DNA of 64,000 nucleotides from Stutzerimonas stutzeri. Lineage in GTDB: Bacteria > Pseudomonadota > Gammaproteobacteria > Pseudomonadales > Pseudomonadaceae. The stretch is taken from positions 3,658,001 to 3,722,000 of the forward strand of contig NZ_CP139348.1 of the NCBI RefSeq assembly GCF_038561965.1, given 5' to 3'. Shown here piece by piece: positions 42,904 to 51,872 of the stretch (its first letter is position 1; each line of letters begins with the position of its first letter). The notes under the pieces were generated by a model. That model had not been told where the DNA came from. It was given only the letters and a program-made list of their open reading frames with translations, and made no database searches. The translations under genes and the position numbers were made by a program.

Positions 42904-43950
42904 TTAGCCGAGCGCGTCCAACAGCGCCTGATTTTGTTCCGGTGTACCGATGGTGATACGCAGAAACTGCTCGATACGCGGCAGTTTGAAATGGCGGACG
43001 ATCACGCCCTGCTCGCGCAAGCTAGCTGCGATAGTCGCTGCATCACGCTGCGGGTGACGGGTGAAAATGAAGTTGGCCGCAGACGGCAGCACCTCGAAAC
43101 CCAGCCCTTGCATTGCGGCCGCTAAAGCCTCGCGACTGTCGATGACCTTCTGACAGGTCTGCTGGAAATACGCGCGATCCTCGAACGCCGCGGCGGCACC
43201 GGCAATGGCAATGCGATCCAGCGGGAAGGAGTTGAAGCTGTTCTTGATCCGCTCCAGAGCCTCGATCAGATCTGGATGACCGACCGCCAGCCCTACGCGA
43301 AGCCCGGCCAGCGAACGCGACTTGGACAGCGTCTGCGTCACCAGCAGATTCGGATAACGATCGACCAGCGCGATGGCGGACTCGCCACCGAAATCCACAT
43401 AGGCCTCGTCGACCAACACCACCGATTCCGTGTTCGCCTCGAGCAGCCGCTCGATCGCCTCAAGCGCAAGCAGGCAGCCGGTCGGTGCGTTCGGGTTGGG
43501 GAAGATGATGCCGCCATTGGGCCGCGCGTAGTCGGCCACATCGATCTGGAACTGTTCATTCAGCGCGACGGTTTCGTAGGCGATGCCGTACAACCCGCAG
43601 TACACCGGGTAAAAGCTGTAGCTGATATCCGGAAACAGCAGCGGGCCGCCATGCTGGAACAAGCCATGAAAGGCGTGAGCGAGCACTTCATCCGAGCCGT
43701 TGCCGACGAACACCTGAGCGGGCTGCACACCATAGTAATCAGCTGCCGCCTGCTTTAGCCGCTCGCCGTTAGGGTCGGGATACAGTCGCAGATTGTCGTT
43801 GAGCTCTGCCTTCATCGCGGCGATTGCACGTGGCGATGGGCCGTAGGGGTTCTCGTTGGTATTGAGCTTGACCAGCTTGCTCAGCTTCGGTTGCTCACCC
43901 GGTACGTAAGGCACCAGGTCCTTGACGAAAGGGCTCCAGAATTTGCTCAT
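42904..43950 (-). CDS. hisC: Histidinol-phosphate aminotransferase
   Basis: 348-aa PLP enzyme of histidine synthesis. The conserved NENPYGPSP near the N-terminus, NPNAPTG and the PLP lysine Lys210 (TLSKSRSLAGLR) are seen. It ends the ibaG-murA-hisG-hisD-hisC run, 114 bases after hisD. Confidence 0.95.
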   Translation of the reverse strand: MSKFWSPFVKDLVPYVPGEQPKLSKLVKLNTNENPYGPSPRAIAAMKAELNDNLRLYPDPNGERLKQAAADYYGVQPAQVFVGNGSDEVLAHAFHGLFQHGGPLLFPDISYSFYPVYCGLYGIAYETVALNEQFQIDVADYARPNGGIIFPNPNAPTGCLLALEAIERLLEANTESVVLVDEAYVDFGGESAIALVDRYPNLLVTQTLSKSRSLAGLRVGLAVGHPDLIEALERIKNSFNSFPLDRIAIAGAAAAFEDRAYFQQTCQKVIDSREALAAAMQGLGFEVLPSAANFIFTRHPQRDAATIAASLREQGVIVRHFKLPRIEQFLRITIGTPEQNQALLDALG

Positions 43951-44064
43951 CTGCCCTTCTCTCCTCGAAAAGTGATCGGTTTGTCGTGAGGCGATGGATT
44001 AGGACGCCTTAGCGGTTGGCGAAGGCGGACAACACTACACATGTCCAATCCTGAGTGCCCATCG

Positions 44065-45387
44065 TTAACTCTTGATGCGGTACTCGGCGCTACGGGCGTG
44101 GGCGGTCAGCGATTCGCCGCGCGCCAGCACCGAGGCCACCTTGCCCAGCGTCGAAGCACCCTCAGCCGAACAGTTGATGATCGACGAACGTTTCTGAAAG
44201 TCGTATACGCCCAGCGGCGAGGAGAAGCGCGCAGTTCCCGAAGTCGGCAGAACATGATTCGGGCCCGCGCAGTAATCACCCAGCGCCTCGGCGGTGTAGC
44301 GCCCCATGAAGATGGCGCCAGCGTGGCGAATCTGCGGCAACCAATGCTCCGGCTCGGCGACCGACAACTCCAGGTGCTCAGGCGCGATGCGGTTGGCCAC
44401 GTCAATGGCCTGCTGCATATCGGCAACCTGGATCAGCGCGCCACGCCCCTCGATGGAGGTGCGAGCAATGTCGGCGCGCTCGAGGGTCGGCAGCAAGCGG
44501 GCGATGCTCTCGGCGACGCGATCGAGAAATTCTGCGTCCGGGCTGACCAGAATCGACTGGGCGTCCTCGTCATGCTCGGCCTGGGAAAACAGGTCCATCG
44601 CAATCCAGTCGGGGTCAGTCTGACCGTCGCAGACCACCAGGATTTCCGATGGTCCGGCAATCATATCGATGCCGACTTTGCCGAATACGTGACGCTTGGC
44701 CGTCGCCACGTAGATGTTCCCTGGACCAACGATCTTGTCCACTGGCGGAACGCTCTCGGTGCCATACGCCAGAGCAGCAACGGCCTGCGCTCCGCCGATG
44801 GTAAATACCCGGTCGACGCCAGCGATGCAGGCCGCAGCAAGGACCAGCTCGTTGAGCTCCCCCCGTGGGGTGGGCACGACCATGACGACTTCAGGCACAC
44901 CGGCGACCTTGGCCGGAATAGCGTTCATCAGCACTGAAGAGGGATACGACGCTTTGCCGCCTGGCACATAGAGACCGGCGCGATCCAGCGGGGTGACTTT
45001 CTGGCCAAGCACGGTGCCGTCGGCCTCGGTATAGGTCCAGGAGTCCTGCTTCTGCCGCTCGTGGTAACTGCGCACCCGCTCGGCCGCGATTTCCAGCGCC
45101 TCGCGCTGCTCGGCAGTGATGCGTTCGAGCGCCTGCTCAAGGCGAGCGCGTGGCAGGATCAAATCGGCCATCGACGCAACCTGCAGCCCGTCGAAGCGCT
45201 GTGTGAACTCGACCAGCGCGGCATCACCACGCTCGCGCACCGCCTTGATGATCTCCAGCACCCGCTCATTCACGCCATCGTCGGAAACGCTTTCCCAGCT
45301 CAACAGATGATCCAGATGGCGAGCGAAGTCGGCATCGGCAGCGTTGAGTCGGCGAATGGCGGAGGGAGCGGTCATAGCGGGCCTCAT
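44065..45387 (-). CDS. hisD: Histidinol dehydrogenase
   Basis: 440-aa zinc enzyme oxidising histidinol to histidine in two NAD-dependent steps. Typical segments: the GPGNIYVATAKRHVFG loop, IDMIAGPSEILVVCDG, SQAEHDEDAQSILVS with zinc ligands, and EHLELSV. Two upstream genes away lies hisG, separated by an unusually structured gap. Confidence 0.97.
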   Translation of the reverse strand: MRPAMTAPSAIRRLNAADADFARHLDHLLSWESVSDDGVNERVLEIIKAVRERGDAALVEFTQRFDGLQVASMADLILPRARLEQALERITAEQREALEIAAERVRSYHERQKQDSWTYTEADGTVLGQKVTPLDRAGLYVPGGKASYPSSVLMNAIPAKVAGVPEVVMVVPTPRGELNELVLAAACIAGVDRVFTIGGAQAVAALAYGTESVPPVDKIVGPGNIYVATAKRHVFGKVGIDMIAGPSEILVVCDGQTDPDWIAMDLFSQAEHDEDAQSILVSPDAEFLDRVAESIARLLPTLERADIARTSIEGRGALIQVADMQQAIDVANRIAPEHLELSVAEPEHWLPQIRHAGAIFMGRYTAEALGDYCAGPNHVLPTSGTARFSSPLGVYDFQKRSSIINCSAEGASTLGKVASVLARGESLTAHARSAEYRIKS

Positions 45388-45653
45388 GGTTGGCTAGGCA
45401 TCGGAACTGCACTACGAAAAATCAGGAGCACAAAGTCTCGCGAGCTAAAGCAATGCACGGAGAAACAGGCCGGAAGCGCAGCTCGCGAGCTGTAAATGAG
45501 CATTCCGAGCCTGCTTTAACGCAGCAGGGCCGACGAGCAGCAGACTTTGGACACGTTCTCAGGCGCCGCAAGAATATCAAGCCCACCGTGCAGGCACCTG
45601 AGAATTTCAGCTATGGCACGAATAGGCAGGCGCGGTGGGGACCGCGAGATACA
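45388..45653 (-). repeat. Structured hisG-hisD intercistronic element with nested palindromes
   Basis: 266 bases without a gene. It holds the 14-base palindrome CAGCTCGCGAGCTG (45479-45492) inside a larger imperfect palindrome (CAGGC-CGGAA at 45466-45475 and TTCCG-A-GCCTG at 45503-45513), a second CTCGCGAG near 45437, and a 12-base inverted repeat TTCTCAGGCGCC/GGCACCTGAGAA (45556-45567 and 45593-45604, 11 of 12 pairs). The layout looks like a dispersed palindromic repeat or an mRNA processing element within the his operon. Confidence 0.5.
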
Positions 45654-46286
45654 TCAATGCTGATGTTGCTGGACTGCTGCGTGGAGGGTGTCGATCAGCG
45701 CCTGGATACGCGCGTGCTGCATCTTCATCGACGCCTTGTTCACTACCAGGCGCGAACTGATGTGTGCGATCAGCTCCTGAGGTTCCAGGCCATTGGCGCG
45801 CAGCGTGTTGCCGGTGTCGACCACGTCGATGATCTTGTCCGCCAGACCCACCAGTGGCGCCAGCTCCATGGAGCCATACAGCTTGATGATATCGACCTGA
45901 CGCCCCTGTTCGGCGTAGTAGCGCTTGGCGACGTTGACGAACTTGGTCGCCACGCGCAGACGGCCCTTGGGCTCTGGCGCACCGATCTTGCCGGCGGTCA
46001 TCAGCTTGCAGTTGGCGATACGCAGATCCAGCGGCTCGTAGAGCCCCTGCCCACCGTACTCCATCAACACGTCCTTGCCGGCGACGCCGAGATCGGCCGC
46101 CCCGTGCTCGACATAGGTAGGCACGTCTGTAGCGCGGACGATCAGCAGACGCACGTCATCCTGGGTGGTCGGGATGATCAGCTTGCGACTCTTGTCCGGG
46201 TTCTCGGTGGGCACGATACCGGCCGCGGCAAGTAACGGCAGTGTGTCATCGAGGATGCGTCCTTTGGACAGGGCAATGGTGAGCAT
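45654..46286 (-). CDS. hisG: ATP phosphoribosyltransferase, short form (HisG)
   Basis: First and regulated step of histidine synthesis. 210 aa, so the short HisG form that lacks the C-terminal regulatory domain and works with HisZ, encoded elsewhere. The ALSKGRIL N-terminus, ADLGVAGKDVL and the PRPP loop DVVDTGNTLRANGL are typical. Confidence 0.96.
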   Translation of the reverse strand: MLTIALSKGRILDDTLPLLAAAGIVPTENPDKSRKLIIPTTQDDVRLLIVRATDVPTYVEHGAADLGVAGKDVLMEYGGQGLYEPLDLRIANCKLMTAGKIGAPEPKGRLRVATKFVNVAKRYYAEQGRQVDIIKLYGSMELAPLVGLADKIIDVVDTGNTLRANGLEPQELIAHISSRLVVNKASMKMQHARIQALIDTLHAAVQQHQH

Positions 46287-46357
46287 GGAGCACGTTTCCT
46301 TTGAACCTGGAGTGAACCCACGTCAACCGTGGGTCCGCTAGTCATCCATCTGCGAAC

Positions 46358-47623
46358 CTAGCCCGGGACGCGGCGAATCTTGGCGCCGAGCAGCTGCAGC
46401 TTTTCTTCGATGCACTCGTAGCCACGATCGATGTGGTAGATGCGGTCGATCAGCGTATCGCCCTCGGCGACCAGGCCGGCAATGACCAGGCTCGCTGATG
46501 CGCGCAGATCAGTTGCCATGACGGGCGCACCTTTGAGGCGCTCAACGCCGGTGACGACCGCCGTATTGCCTTCGACCAGGATCTGCGAACCCATGCGGTT
46601 CATTTCGTAGACGTGCATGAAACGGTTTTCGAAGACGGTCTCGATCACCGTGCCAGTGCCTTCTGCAATGGCGTTGAGGGCAATGAACTGCGCCTGCATG
46701 TCCGTCGGAAATGCAGGGTACGGCGCAGTGCGCACATTGACGGCCTTGGGCCGCTTGCCTTTCATGTCCAGCTCTATCCAGTCGCTGCCGGTATCGATAT
46801 GCGCGCCAGCCTCGACCAGCTTGTGCAGCACGGCCTCGAGCAGCGTCGCGTCGGTGTCCTTCAAGCGGACACGGCCACCGGTGGCTGCGGCCGCGACGAG
46901 ATAAGTGCCGGTTTCGATACGATCAGGCATGACGTTGTAGCGACCACCACCGAGGCGCTTGACCCCGTCGATGACGATGGTGTCGGTGCCGGCACCGGAA
47001 ACCTTGGCGCCCATGGAGTTGAGGAAGTTGGCCAGATCGACCACCTCAGGTTCGCGGGCGGCGTTTTCCAGCACACTGCGACCATTGGCCAGCGCGGCGG
47101 CCATCATGATGTTTTCGGTACCGGTCACGCTGATGGTATCGAAGAAGAAGTGCGCGCCACGCAGACCGCCAGCGGGCGCCTTGGCCTTGATGTAGCCGCC
47201 TTCGACGTCAATCTGTGCACCCATGGCTTCGAGGCCACGAATGTGCAGATCGACCGGACGCGAACCAATCGCGCAGCCGCCGGGCAGGGCAACTTCGGCT
47301 TCACCGAAACGCGCCACCATCGGCCCGAGCACCAGGATCGAAGCGCGCATGGTCTTTACCAGCTCATATGGCGCGACCAACGTCTTGATGCTGCTGGCGT
47401 CGACCTCAACGCTGAGCTTCTCATCGATGATCGGCTGTACACCCATGCGGCCGAACAGCTCGATCATCGTGGTGATGTCGTGCAGGTGCGGCAGGTTGCA
47501 CACCGTGACGGGGGTATCGGCCAGCAACGTGGCAGCCAGGATCGGCAGAGCGGAGTTCTTCGCACCGGAAATGCGAATTTCGCCATCGAGGCGAATGCCG
47601 CCGGTAATGATCAGTTTGTCCAT
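46358..47623 (-). CDS. murA: UDP-GlcNAc 1-carboxyvinyltransferase MurA
   Basis: First committed step of peptidoglycan synthesis. 421 aa with the N-terminal GAKNSALPI motif and the active-site loop PGGCAIGSRPVDLH; Cys117 is kept, so fosfomycin sensitivity at the target is expected. It lies between ibaG and hisG, the normal pseudomonad order, and supplies the pathway completed by the dcw genes at the other end of this window. Confidence 0.98.
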   Translation of the reverse strand: MDKLIITGGIRLDGEIRISGAKNSALPILAATLLADTPVTVCNLPHLHDITTMIELFGRMGVQPIIDEKLSVEVDASSIKTLVAPYELVKTMRASILVLGPMVARFGEAEVALPGGCAIGSRPVDLHIRGLEAMGAQIDVEGGYIKAKAPAGGLRGAHFFFDTISVTGTENIMMAAALANGRSVLENAAREPEVVDLANFLNSMGAKVSGAGTDTIVIDGVKRLGGGRYNVMPDRIETGTYLVAAAATGGRVRLKDTDATLLEAVLHKLVEAGAHIDTGSDWIELDMKGKRPKAVNVRTAPYPAFPTDMQAQFIALNAIAEGTGTVIETVFENRFMHVYEMNRMGSQILVEGNTAVVTGVERLKGAPVMATDLRASASLVIAGLVAEGDTLIDRIYHIDRGYECIEEKLQLLGAKIRRVPG

Positions 47624-47725
47624 GGATAATCCCGTAAGCCGCAGGCTGGAAGCACTGTCGAAGAAGGCGGCGCAGTCAATGGGACGCGCTCTGCCTGAAA
47701 TGATTGGTTGCGCTGAAGGGCGCGA

Positions 47726-47965
47726 TCAGGCGCGCCCGGCCCAGTCGGTGCGACTGAAGAACTTCATGGTAACGGCATGGATACTGCCGTCGGCGATCCA
47801 GGGATTCAGATGCGCATAGATCTGCTGCTGACGCTTGACCGGGCTCAGAGCGGCCAGCTCATCGCTGATTACGTTGAGCTGAAAGTTGCAGCCTTCGCCT
47901 TCCACTTCTACCTGGGCTCCTGGAATTCGTTGTTCCAGAAAATTCTTCACTTCTAGGGCCTGCAT
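47726..47965 (-). CDS. ibaG: BolA-family protein IbaG (YrbA)
   Basis: 79 aa from the ATG at 47965 (MQALEVKNFLEQ), the usual size; a longer frame to 48013 is rejected. BolA-like fold with conserved SPVKRQQQIYAHLNPWI and a C-terminal VTMKFFS. IbaG is linked to acid stress and to monothiol glutaredoxin iron-sulfur complexes. It precedes murA, as in E. coli. Confidence 0.92.
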   Translation of the reverse strand: MQALEVKNFLEQRIPGAQVEVEGEGCNFQLNVISDELAALSPVKRQQQIYAHLNPWIADGSIHAVTMKFFSRTDWAGRA

Positions 47966-48011
47966 GTTCAACCTCGATCGGCGCAAGACGCGCACGGGCC
48001 GGCCATCATAC

Positions 48012-48045
48012 AAAAAAGCCCGGAGGCTGCGAACCCCGAACCTCG
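48012..48045 (-). terminator. Probable terminator after the PsiE-like gene
   Basis: Minus strand GAGG...CCTC imperfect hairpin (about 48045-48020) followed by CGGGC and TTTTTT (48017-48012). It ends the mla-psiE transcript ahead of ibaG. Confidence 0.45.
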
Positions 48046-48064
48046 CCGAACCGACGGAGATGTC

Positions 48065-48556
48065 TCAATCAAGCGTCTCGGCGCCTTGATCACGACTGTG
48101 CGGGTGGCGCGACCGGCCACTTTCGCTTTGCACTGCGGGGAAACGGGACGATGCAAAGCGCACTACCAGAATCGCTAACGCCAGAAGCAAGATCGCACCT
48201 GAAATATAGACCACACCCATATCTGGCCGATGATGATGGGATACGTCGGAAATCAGCAGGCGCGTCAACGCGGTGATGGCTACGTAGATCAGGAAGCGCA
48301 CCGGCATGTGATTGGTCTTGAAATAGATCCCAACCATCGCCCCCAGCTCGAGGTAGATGAACAGCAACAAGATGTCATCAACCGTGATATGACCCTTCTC
48401 GACCATACCGAGAAACGCGATGACCGCTGCCCAGGCCGTCACCGCGCCTATGGCGAACAGCGCCAGGTAATGGAAACTCTCAACCAGCAGATTCCCCAGC
48501 GATTCGGCCAGCTCATGCACGCTATCGCGCAGTCCTTCCGCCCAGCGCAGCTTCAT
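48065..48556 (-). CDS. Phosphate-starvation-inducible PsiE family membrane protein
   Basis: 163 aa from the ATG at 48556 (MKLRWAEGL). Four hydrophobic segments (about residues 27-50, 60-80, 85-103, 112-132) and the family pattern ILLLFIYLELGAMVGIYFKTNHMPVRFLIYVAITALTRLL support PsiE. Function is unknown. It sits directly behind mlaB, between the mla operon and ibaG. Confidence 0.85.
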   Translation of the reverse strand: MKLRWAEGLRDSVHELAESLGNLLVESFHYLALFAIGAVTAWAAVIAFLGMVEKGHITVDDILLLFIYLELGAMVGIYFKTNHMPVRFLIYVAITALTRLLISDVSHHHRPDMGVVYISGAILLLALAILVVRFASSRFPAVQSESGRSRHPHSRDQGAETLD

Positions 48557-48560
48557 ACAC

Positions 48561-48884
48561 CTATCCCTTTGAGTCCCGAGTTGCTTCCAGTGGCAGGATA
48601 TCCAGCAAACCGGACACCCTGGCAATCTTTTCCATGTCGTCCGGCAAAGCATTGATTCGCAGATCAACGCCGGCAGCCTTGGCGTCACGCATGAACCCCA
48701 GAAGCAGTGAAAGCCCAACGCTACTGGAGCGCTCGACCGCGGAGCAATCGAGCGTGACCGGCGTGCCACTGGAAGCAATCAGCGCTCGGCCAGCCTCACG
48801 CACAGCCGGCCCACTCTGGTAGTCGAGCACTCCGAACAGGCGCAGCTGGCCTTCGCCAGCGCGCTCGATTCGCGCCTCACTCAT
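48561..48884 (-). CDS. mlaB: Phospholipid transport STAS-domain protein MlaB
   Basis: 107-aa STAS protein that binds MlaF and stabilises the MlaFEDB complex in the cytoplasm. Start at 48884 (MSEARIERAG) overlaps the mlaC stop by 8 bases. The conserved nucleotide-binding-like loop CSAVERSSSVGLSLLLGF matches the STAS core. Confidence 0.9.
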   Translation of the reverse strand: MSEARIERAGEGQLRLFGVLDYQSGPAVREAGRALIASSGTPVTLDCSAVERSSSVGLSLLLGFMRDAKAAGVDLRINALPDDMEKIARVSGLLDILPLEATRDSKG

Positions 48885-49524
48885 CGCCGACAGCCTGCTG
48901 CCCGGCATCAGTGTCCTTGGCACGCGCCACCACTTCAGCCCAACCGTCGATGGTCTTGTCCAGATCGCCGCCGTTGCGCTGCATGGAGTCGGCGAACTGA
49001 TCGCGGAACAGCTTGCCGATGTTGATGCCATTAATGATCACGTTGCGCACGCGCCACTCGCCTTCGTTGACCATGGTGTAGGACACCGGATAGATCTCGC
49101 CTTGGCGCCCTACCACTTCCATGCCGACGCTTGTGCGTTTGGCATCCTGCTTGCCGCTCGGCGGCAGCACGCGAATCTGCTGATTGTTGTATTCCAGCAG
49201 AGCGTTGCCATAGAACTGCATCAGACTGCGCTTGAAGTTTTCCTGAAAGCGCGTCACTTGCTCAGGCGTGGCGTTGCGTGAGTACTTCACCGTCATGATG
49301 CTGCGCGAAATGCCTTCGGCATCTACCACAGGCCCGAGAATTCCATTGAGCGACTCATAGAAAGCGGCCGGATCGTTGCGGTATCGCTCTTTGTTGGCCT
49401 TCAGGTCGGCCAGCAACTCGTCAGTGGTCTGCTGGATCACCTGATGCGCGGTTGGCGCAGCGTGGGAAAACAGCGGGAACGCGACCAGCAAAATCAGCAA
49501 GCCGCGACGCAGGGCAGTCATCAT
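48877..49524 (-). CDS. mlaC: Periplasmic phospholipid shuttle MlaC
   Basis: About 215 aa with an N-terminal export signal (LRRGLLILLVAFPLFSHAAP). The Tol-Tol-Ttg2D fold includes GISRSIMTVKYSRNATPEQVTRFQENFKRSLMQFYGNAL. It ferries phospholipid between outer-membrane MlaA and MlaFEDB. Two adjacent ATGs (49524, 49521) suit the AGGAG site; the one at 49530 is too close to it. Confidence 0.93.
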   Translation of the reverse strand: MMTALRRGLLILLVAFPLFSHAAPTAHQVIQQTTDELLADLKANKERYRNDPAAFYESLNGILGPVVDAEGISRSIMTVKYSRNATPEQVTRFQENFKRSLMQFYGNALLEYNNQQIRVLPPSGKQDAKRTSVGMEVVGRQGEIYPVSYTMVNEGEWRVRNVIINGINIGKLFRDQFADSMQRNGGDLDKTIDGWAEVVARAKDTDAGQQAVGDE

Positions 49525-49535
49525 GAACATCTCCT

Positions 49536-49994
49536 TCAGTCTCTGTTTACCGAGTTGAGCAGGAACTTGCCGATCAGATCCTCGAGCACCAGTGAGGACT
49601 GGGTATCCTGAATGGTGTCACCATCCTTCAACAGCTCGTCGTCACCACCTACGCTGACGCCGATGTATTTCTCCCCGAGCAGGCCAGCAGTCAGAATCGA
49701 GGCAGTGGAGTCAGCTGGCAGAATCTTCACATCCTCCTGGATCTCCAGCGTCACTCGACCGGTATAGCTGTCGCGATCCAGATCGATCGCAGTGACCTTA
49801 CCGATGGTTACGCCAGCCATGGTCACCTTGGATCGGACAGTCAAACCGGCAATATTGTCGAAATAGGCATACAGCTTGTAAGTATCGGTGTTGCCTACGC
49901 TCAGCCCGCTAACGCGCAGCGACAGCAGCAACAAGGCCAACAGGCCGGCAAGCAGGAACAAGCCGACACCAATCTCCAGTGTGCGGATACGCAT
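49536..49994 (-). CDS. mlaD: Inner-membrane MCE-domain protein MlaD
   Basis: 152 aa with one N-terminal span (residues 5-27) and one MCE domain (VRSKVTMAGVTIGKV; AGLLGEKYIGVSVGGDDE). Forms the hexameric lipid channel above MlaE. Shares one base with the mlaE stop. Confidence 0.96.
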   Translation of the reverse strand: MRIRTLEIGVGLFLLAGLLALLLLSLRVSGLSVGNTDTYKLYAYFDNIAGLTVRSKVTMAGVTIGKVTAIDLDRDSYTGRVTLEIQEDVKILPADSTASILTAGLLGEKYIGVSVGGDDELLKDGDTIQDTQSSLVLEDLIGKFLLNSVNRD

Positions 49995-50791
49995 CAGAAA
50001 TCTCCAAACATCAACGCGGTCAAAATGAAATCGAGGCCGAGCACGGCCAGCGAGGCGTACACCACGGTACGGGTGGTGGCACGGCTGATACCTTCAGAGG
50101 TCGGCTCACAGTCATACCCTTGGAAAACCGCAATCCAGGTGACCACTAACGCGAACACTAGACTCTTGATGACGCCATTGAGCACATCAGAGTGGAAGTT
50201 GACGCTGTTCTGCATGTTGGCCCAGAACGAACCTTCGTAGACCCCAAGCCAGTCCACTGCGACCATCGCGCCACCCCAGATACCGACAACATTGAAGATC
50301 AACGTCAACAGCGGCAGCGAAATGAAGCCGGCCCACAGGCGCGGCGCGATGATGTACTTGAGCGGATCGACGCCAATCATCTCCAGACTCGAGAGCTGCT
50401 CGGTGGACTTCATGTTGCCGATCTCGGCTGCCAACGCCGAGCCGGCACGACCAGCGAACAGCAATGCGGTGACCACCGGCCCGAGTTCACGCAACAGGGT
50501 CAAGGCAACCATCTGCCCGACGGCCTGCTCCGAGCCGTAACTGCTGAGAATGCTGTAGCCCTGCAGCGCCAGAACCATCCCGATGAAGATACCGGACACC
50601 ACGACGATCGCCAGCGAGAGCACGCCAACCGAATACAGCTGCTTGACCAGCAACGAAAAGCCGTTGCGCAGGCCACTTCGGCCAAACAGGACATGCACCA
50701 GGAAAATCGTCGAGCGCCCAAGCGCCGCGAGCACATCCAGGCCGGCCCGCCCCAGCAGGGCGATCCGATCCAATAAGGAACGCTTACGCAT
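49994..50791 (-). CDS. mlaE: Phospholipid ABC transporter permease MlaE
   Basis: 265 aa from ATG 50791 (MRKRSLLDRI), which overlaps the mlaF stop by 8 bases. Polytopic, with family segments FAGRAGSALAAEIGNMKSTEQLSSLEMIGVDPLKYIIAPR and the C-terminal GISRATTRTVV. Core membrane unit of the Mla lipid transporter. Confidence 0.95.
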   Translation of the reverse strand: MRKRSLLDRIALLGRAGLDVLAALGRSTIFLVHVLFGRSGLRNGFSLLVKQLYSVGVLSLAIVVVSGIFIGMVLALQGYSILSSYGSEQAVGQMVALTLLRELGPVVTALLFAGRAGSALAAEIGNMKSTEQLSSLEMIGVDPLKYIIAPRLWAGFISLPLLTLIFNVVGIWGGAMVAVDWLGVYEGSFWANMQNSVNFHSDVLNGVIKSLVFALVVTWIAVFQGYDCEPTSEGISRATTRTVVYASLAVLGLDFILTALMFGDF

Positions 50792-51599
50792 CGGGGCCTC
50801 CCAGTAGGTCATCAGCGTAGGTCGGCGCAGGAAAGTGGAACGGCACCGGCCCGTCCGCAGAACCTTTCATGAACTGACGAATGCGTGGATTGGTCGATTC
50901 CATCAGTTCCGCAGGCGTACCTTGACCAAGCACCTCAGCGTCGCCCACTACATAGATGTAGTCAGCAATGGAGGCGGTCTCGGCCAAGTCATGGGAGACC
51001 ACGATACTGGTAATACCCAAGGCATCGTTGAGCAAGCGGATCAGCCGCACCAGCACGCCCATGGCAATCGGGTCCTGCCCGGCGAAGGGCTCGTCATACA
51101 TCAGAATCTGCGGATCCAGGGCAATCGCCCGCGCCAGCGCGACGCGCCGCTTCATGCCACCAGAGAGCTCGTCGGGCATCAACTCTATCGCGCCGCGCAG
51201 GCCCACCGCCTCGAGCTTCATCAGCACGATGTCGCGAACCATTTCGTCGGGCAGCTTGGTATGCACCCGCAGCGGAAACGCTACGTTTTCGAATACGTCC
51301 AGGTCGGTGAACAGCGCACCGCTTTGAAACAGCACGCCCATCTGCTTGCGCATATCGAACAATTCGCTGCGCGACAGGCTCGGCAAATTGTTGCCGGCCA
51401 CCCAGACCTCGCCTCGCGAAGGCATCAGCTGGGCGGCAATCAGCCGGAGCAGTGTCGTCTTGCCACACCCGGACGGCCCCATGATGGCCGTGACTTTCCC
51501 TCGCGGGATGGCGATATCGACATTATCGAAAATACTGCGCTCGCCCCGCATGAAGGACACTCCCTTCAGCTCGACGGCGAAGCCGTTGTTGGCGCTCAT
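50784..51599 (-). CDS. mlaF: Phospholipid ABC transporter ATPase MlaF
   Basis: 271 aa with Walker A GPSGCGKT, signature LSGGM, Walker B ILMYDEP and switch His (VVSHDL). The ATG at 51599 has AAGGAG 5 bases upstream and is preferred to 51614. First gene of mlaFEDCB. Confidence 0.96.
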   Translation of the reverse strand: MSANNGFAVELKGVSFMRGERSIFDNVDIAIPRGKVTAIMGPSGCGKTTLLRLIAAQLMPSRGEVWVAGNNLPSLSRSELFDMRKQMGVLFQSGALFTDLDVFENVAFPLRVHTKLPDEMVRDIVLMKLEAVGLRGAIELMPDELSGGMKRRVALARAIALDPQILMYDEPFAGQDPIAMGVLVRLIRLLNDALGITSIVVSHDLAETASIADYIYVVGDAEVLGQGTPAELMESTNPRIRQFMKGSADGPVPFHFPAPTYADDLLGGPDA

Positions 51600-51682
51600 C
51601 TGGTCTCCTTGCATCAGTCTGCGAAACAGACGATTCCCGATGACGCCGGGATACTTTCTGTCCTGACCGTTTTCGGCGGCGC

Positions 51683-51711
51683 ACTATAGCACCGCGCCTA
51701 AAGCCGCCCAA
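51683..51711 (-). promoter_or_regulatory. Probable sigma70 promoter of the mla operon
   Basis: Minus strand TTGGGC (51711-51706), 17-base spacer, TATAGT (51688-51683), about 84 bases before mlaF. The -10 is 5/6; the -35 keeps TTG. It is divergent from kdsD. Confidence 0.5.
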
Positions 51712-51834
51712 CAGATGAGCGTTTCAGCAGATGACTAGCGACATGCCGTTCAGGCTCGGTTCAGCTAATACTGACCAAATCGGCTACCTGCCACGGGCCA
51801 CCGAGATTTCCATCAGCACAACCCGCTTTCTCGC

Positions 51835-51840
51835 TATAAT
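51835..51840 (+). promoter_or_regulatory. -10 box upstream of kdsD
   Basis: A perfect TATAAT lies 33 bases before the kdsD ATG, but no clear -35 at 16 to 18 bases; perhaps an activator-dependent or extended -10 promoter. The 273-base divergent gap holds no gene. Confidence 0.5.
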
Positions 51841-51872
51841 CCCCGCCTTTTAATCGGACGACCTTGCCAGTT

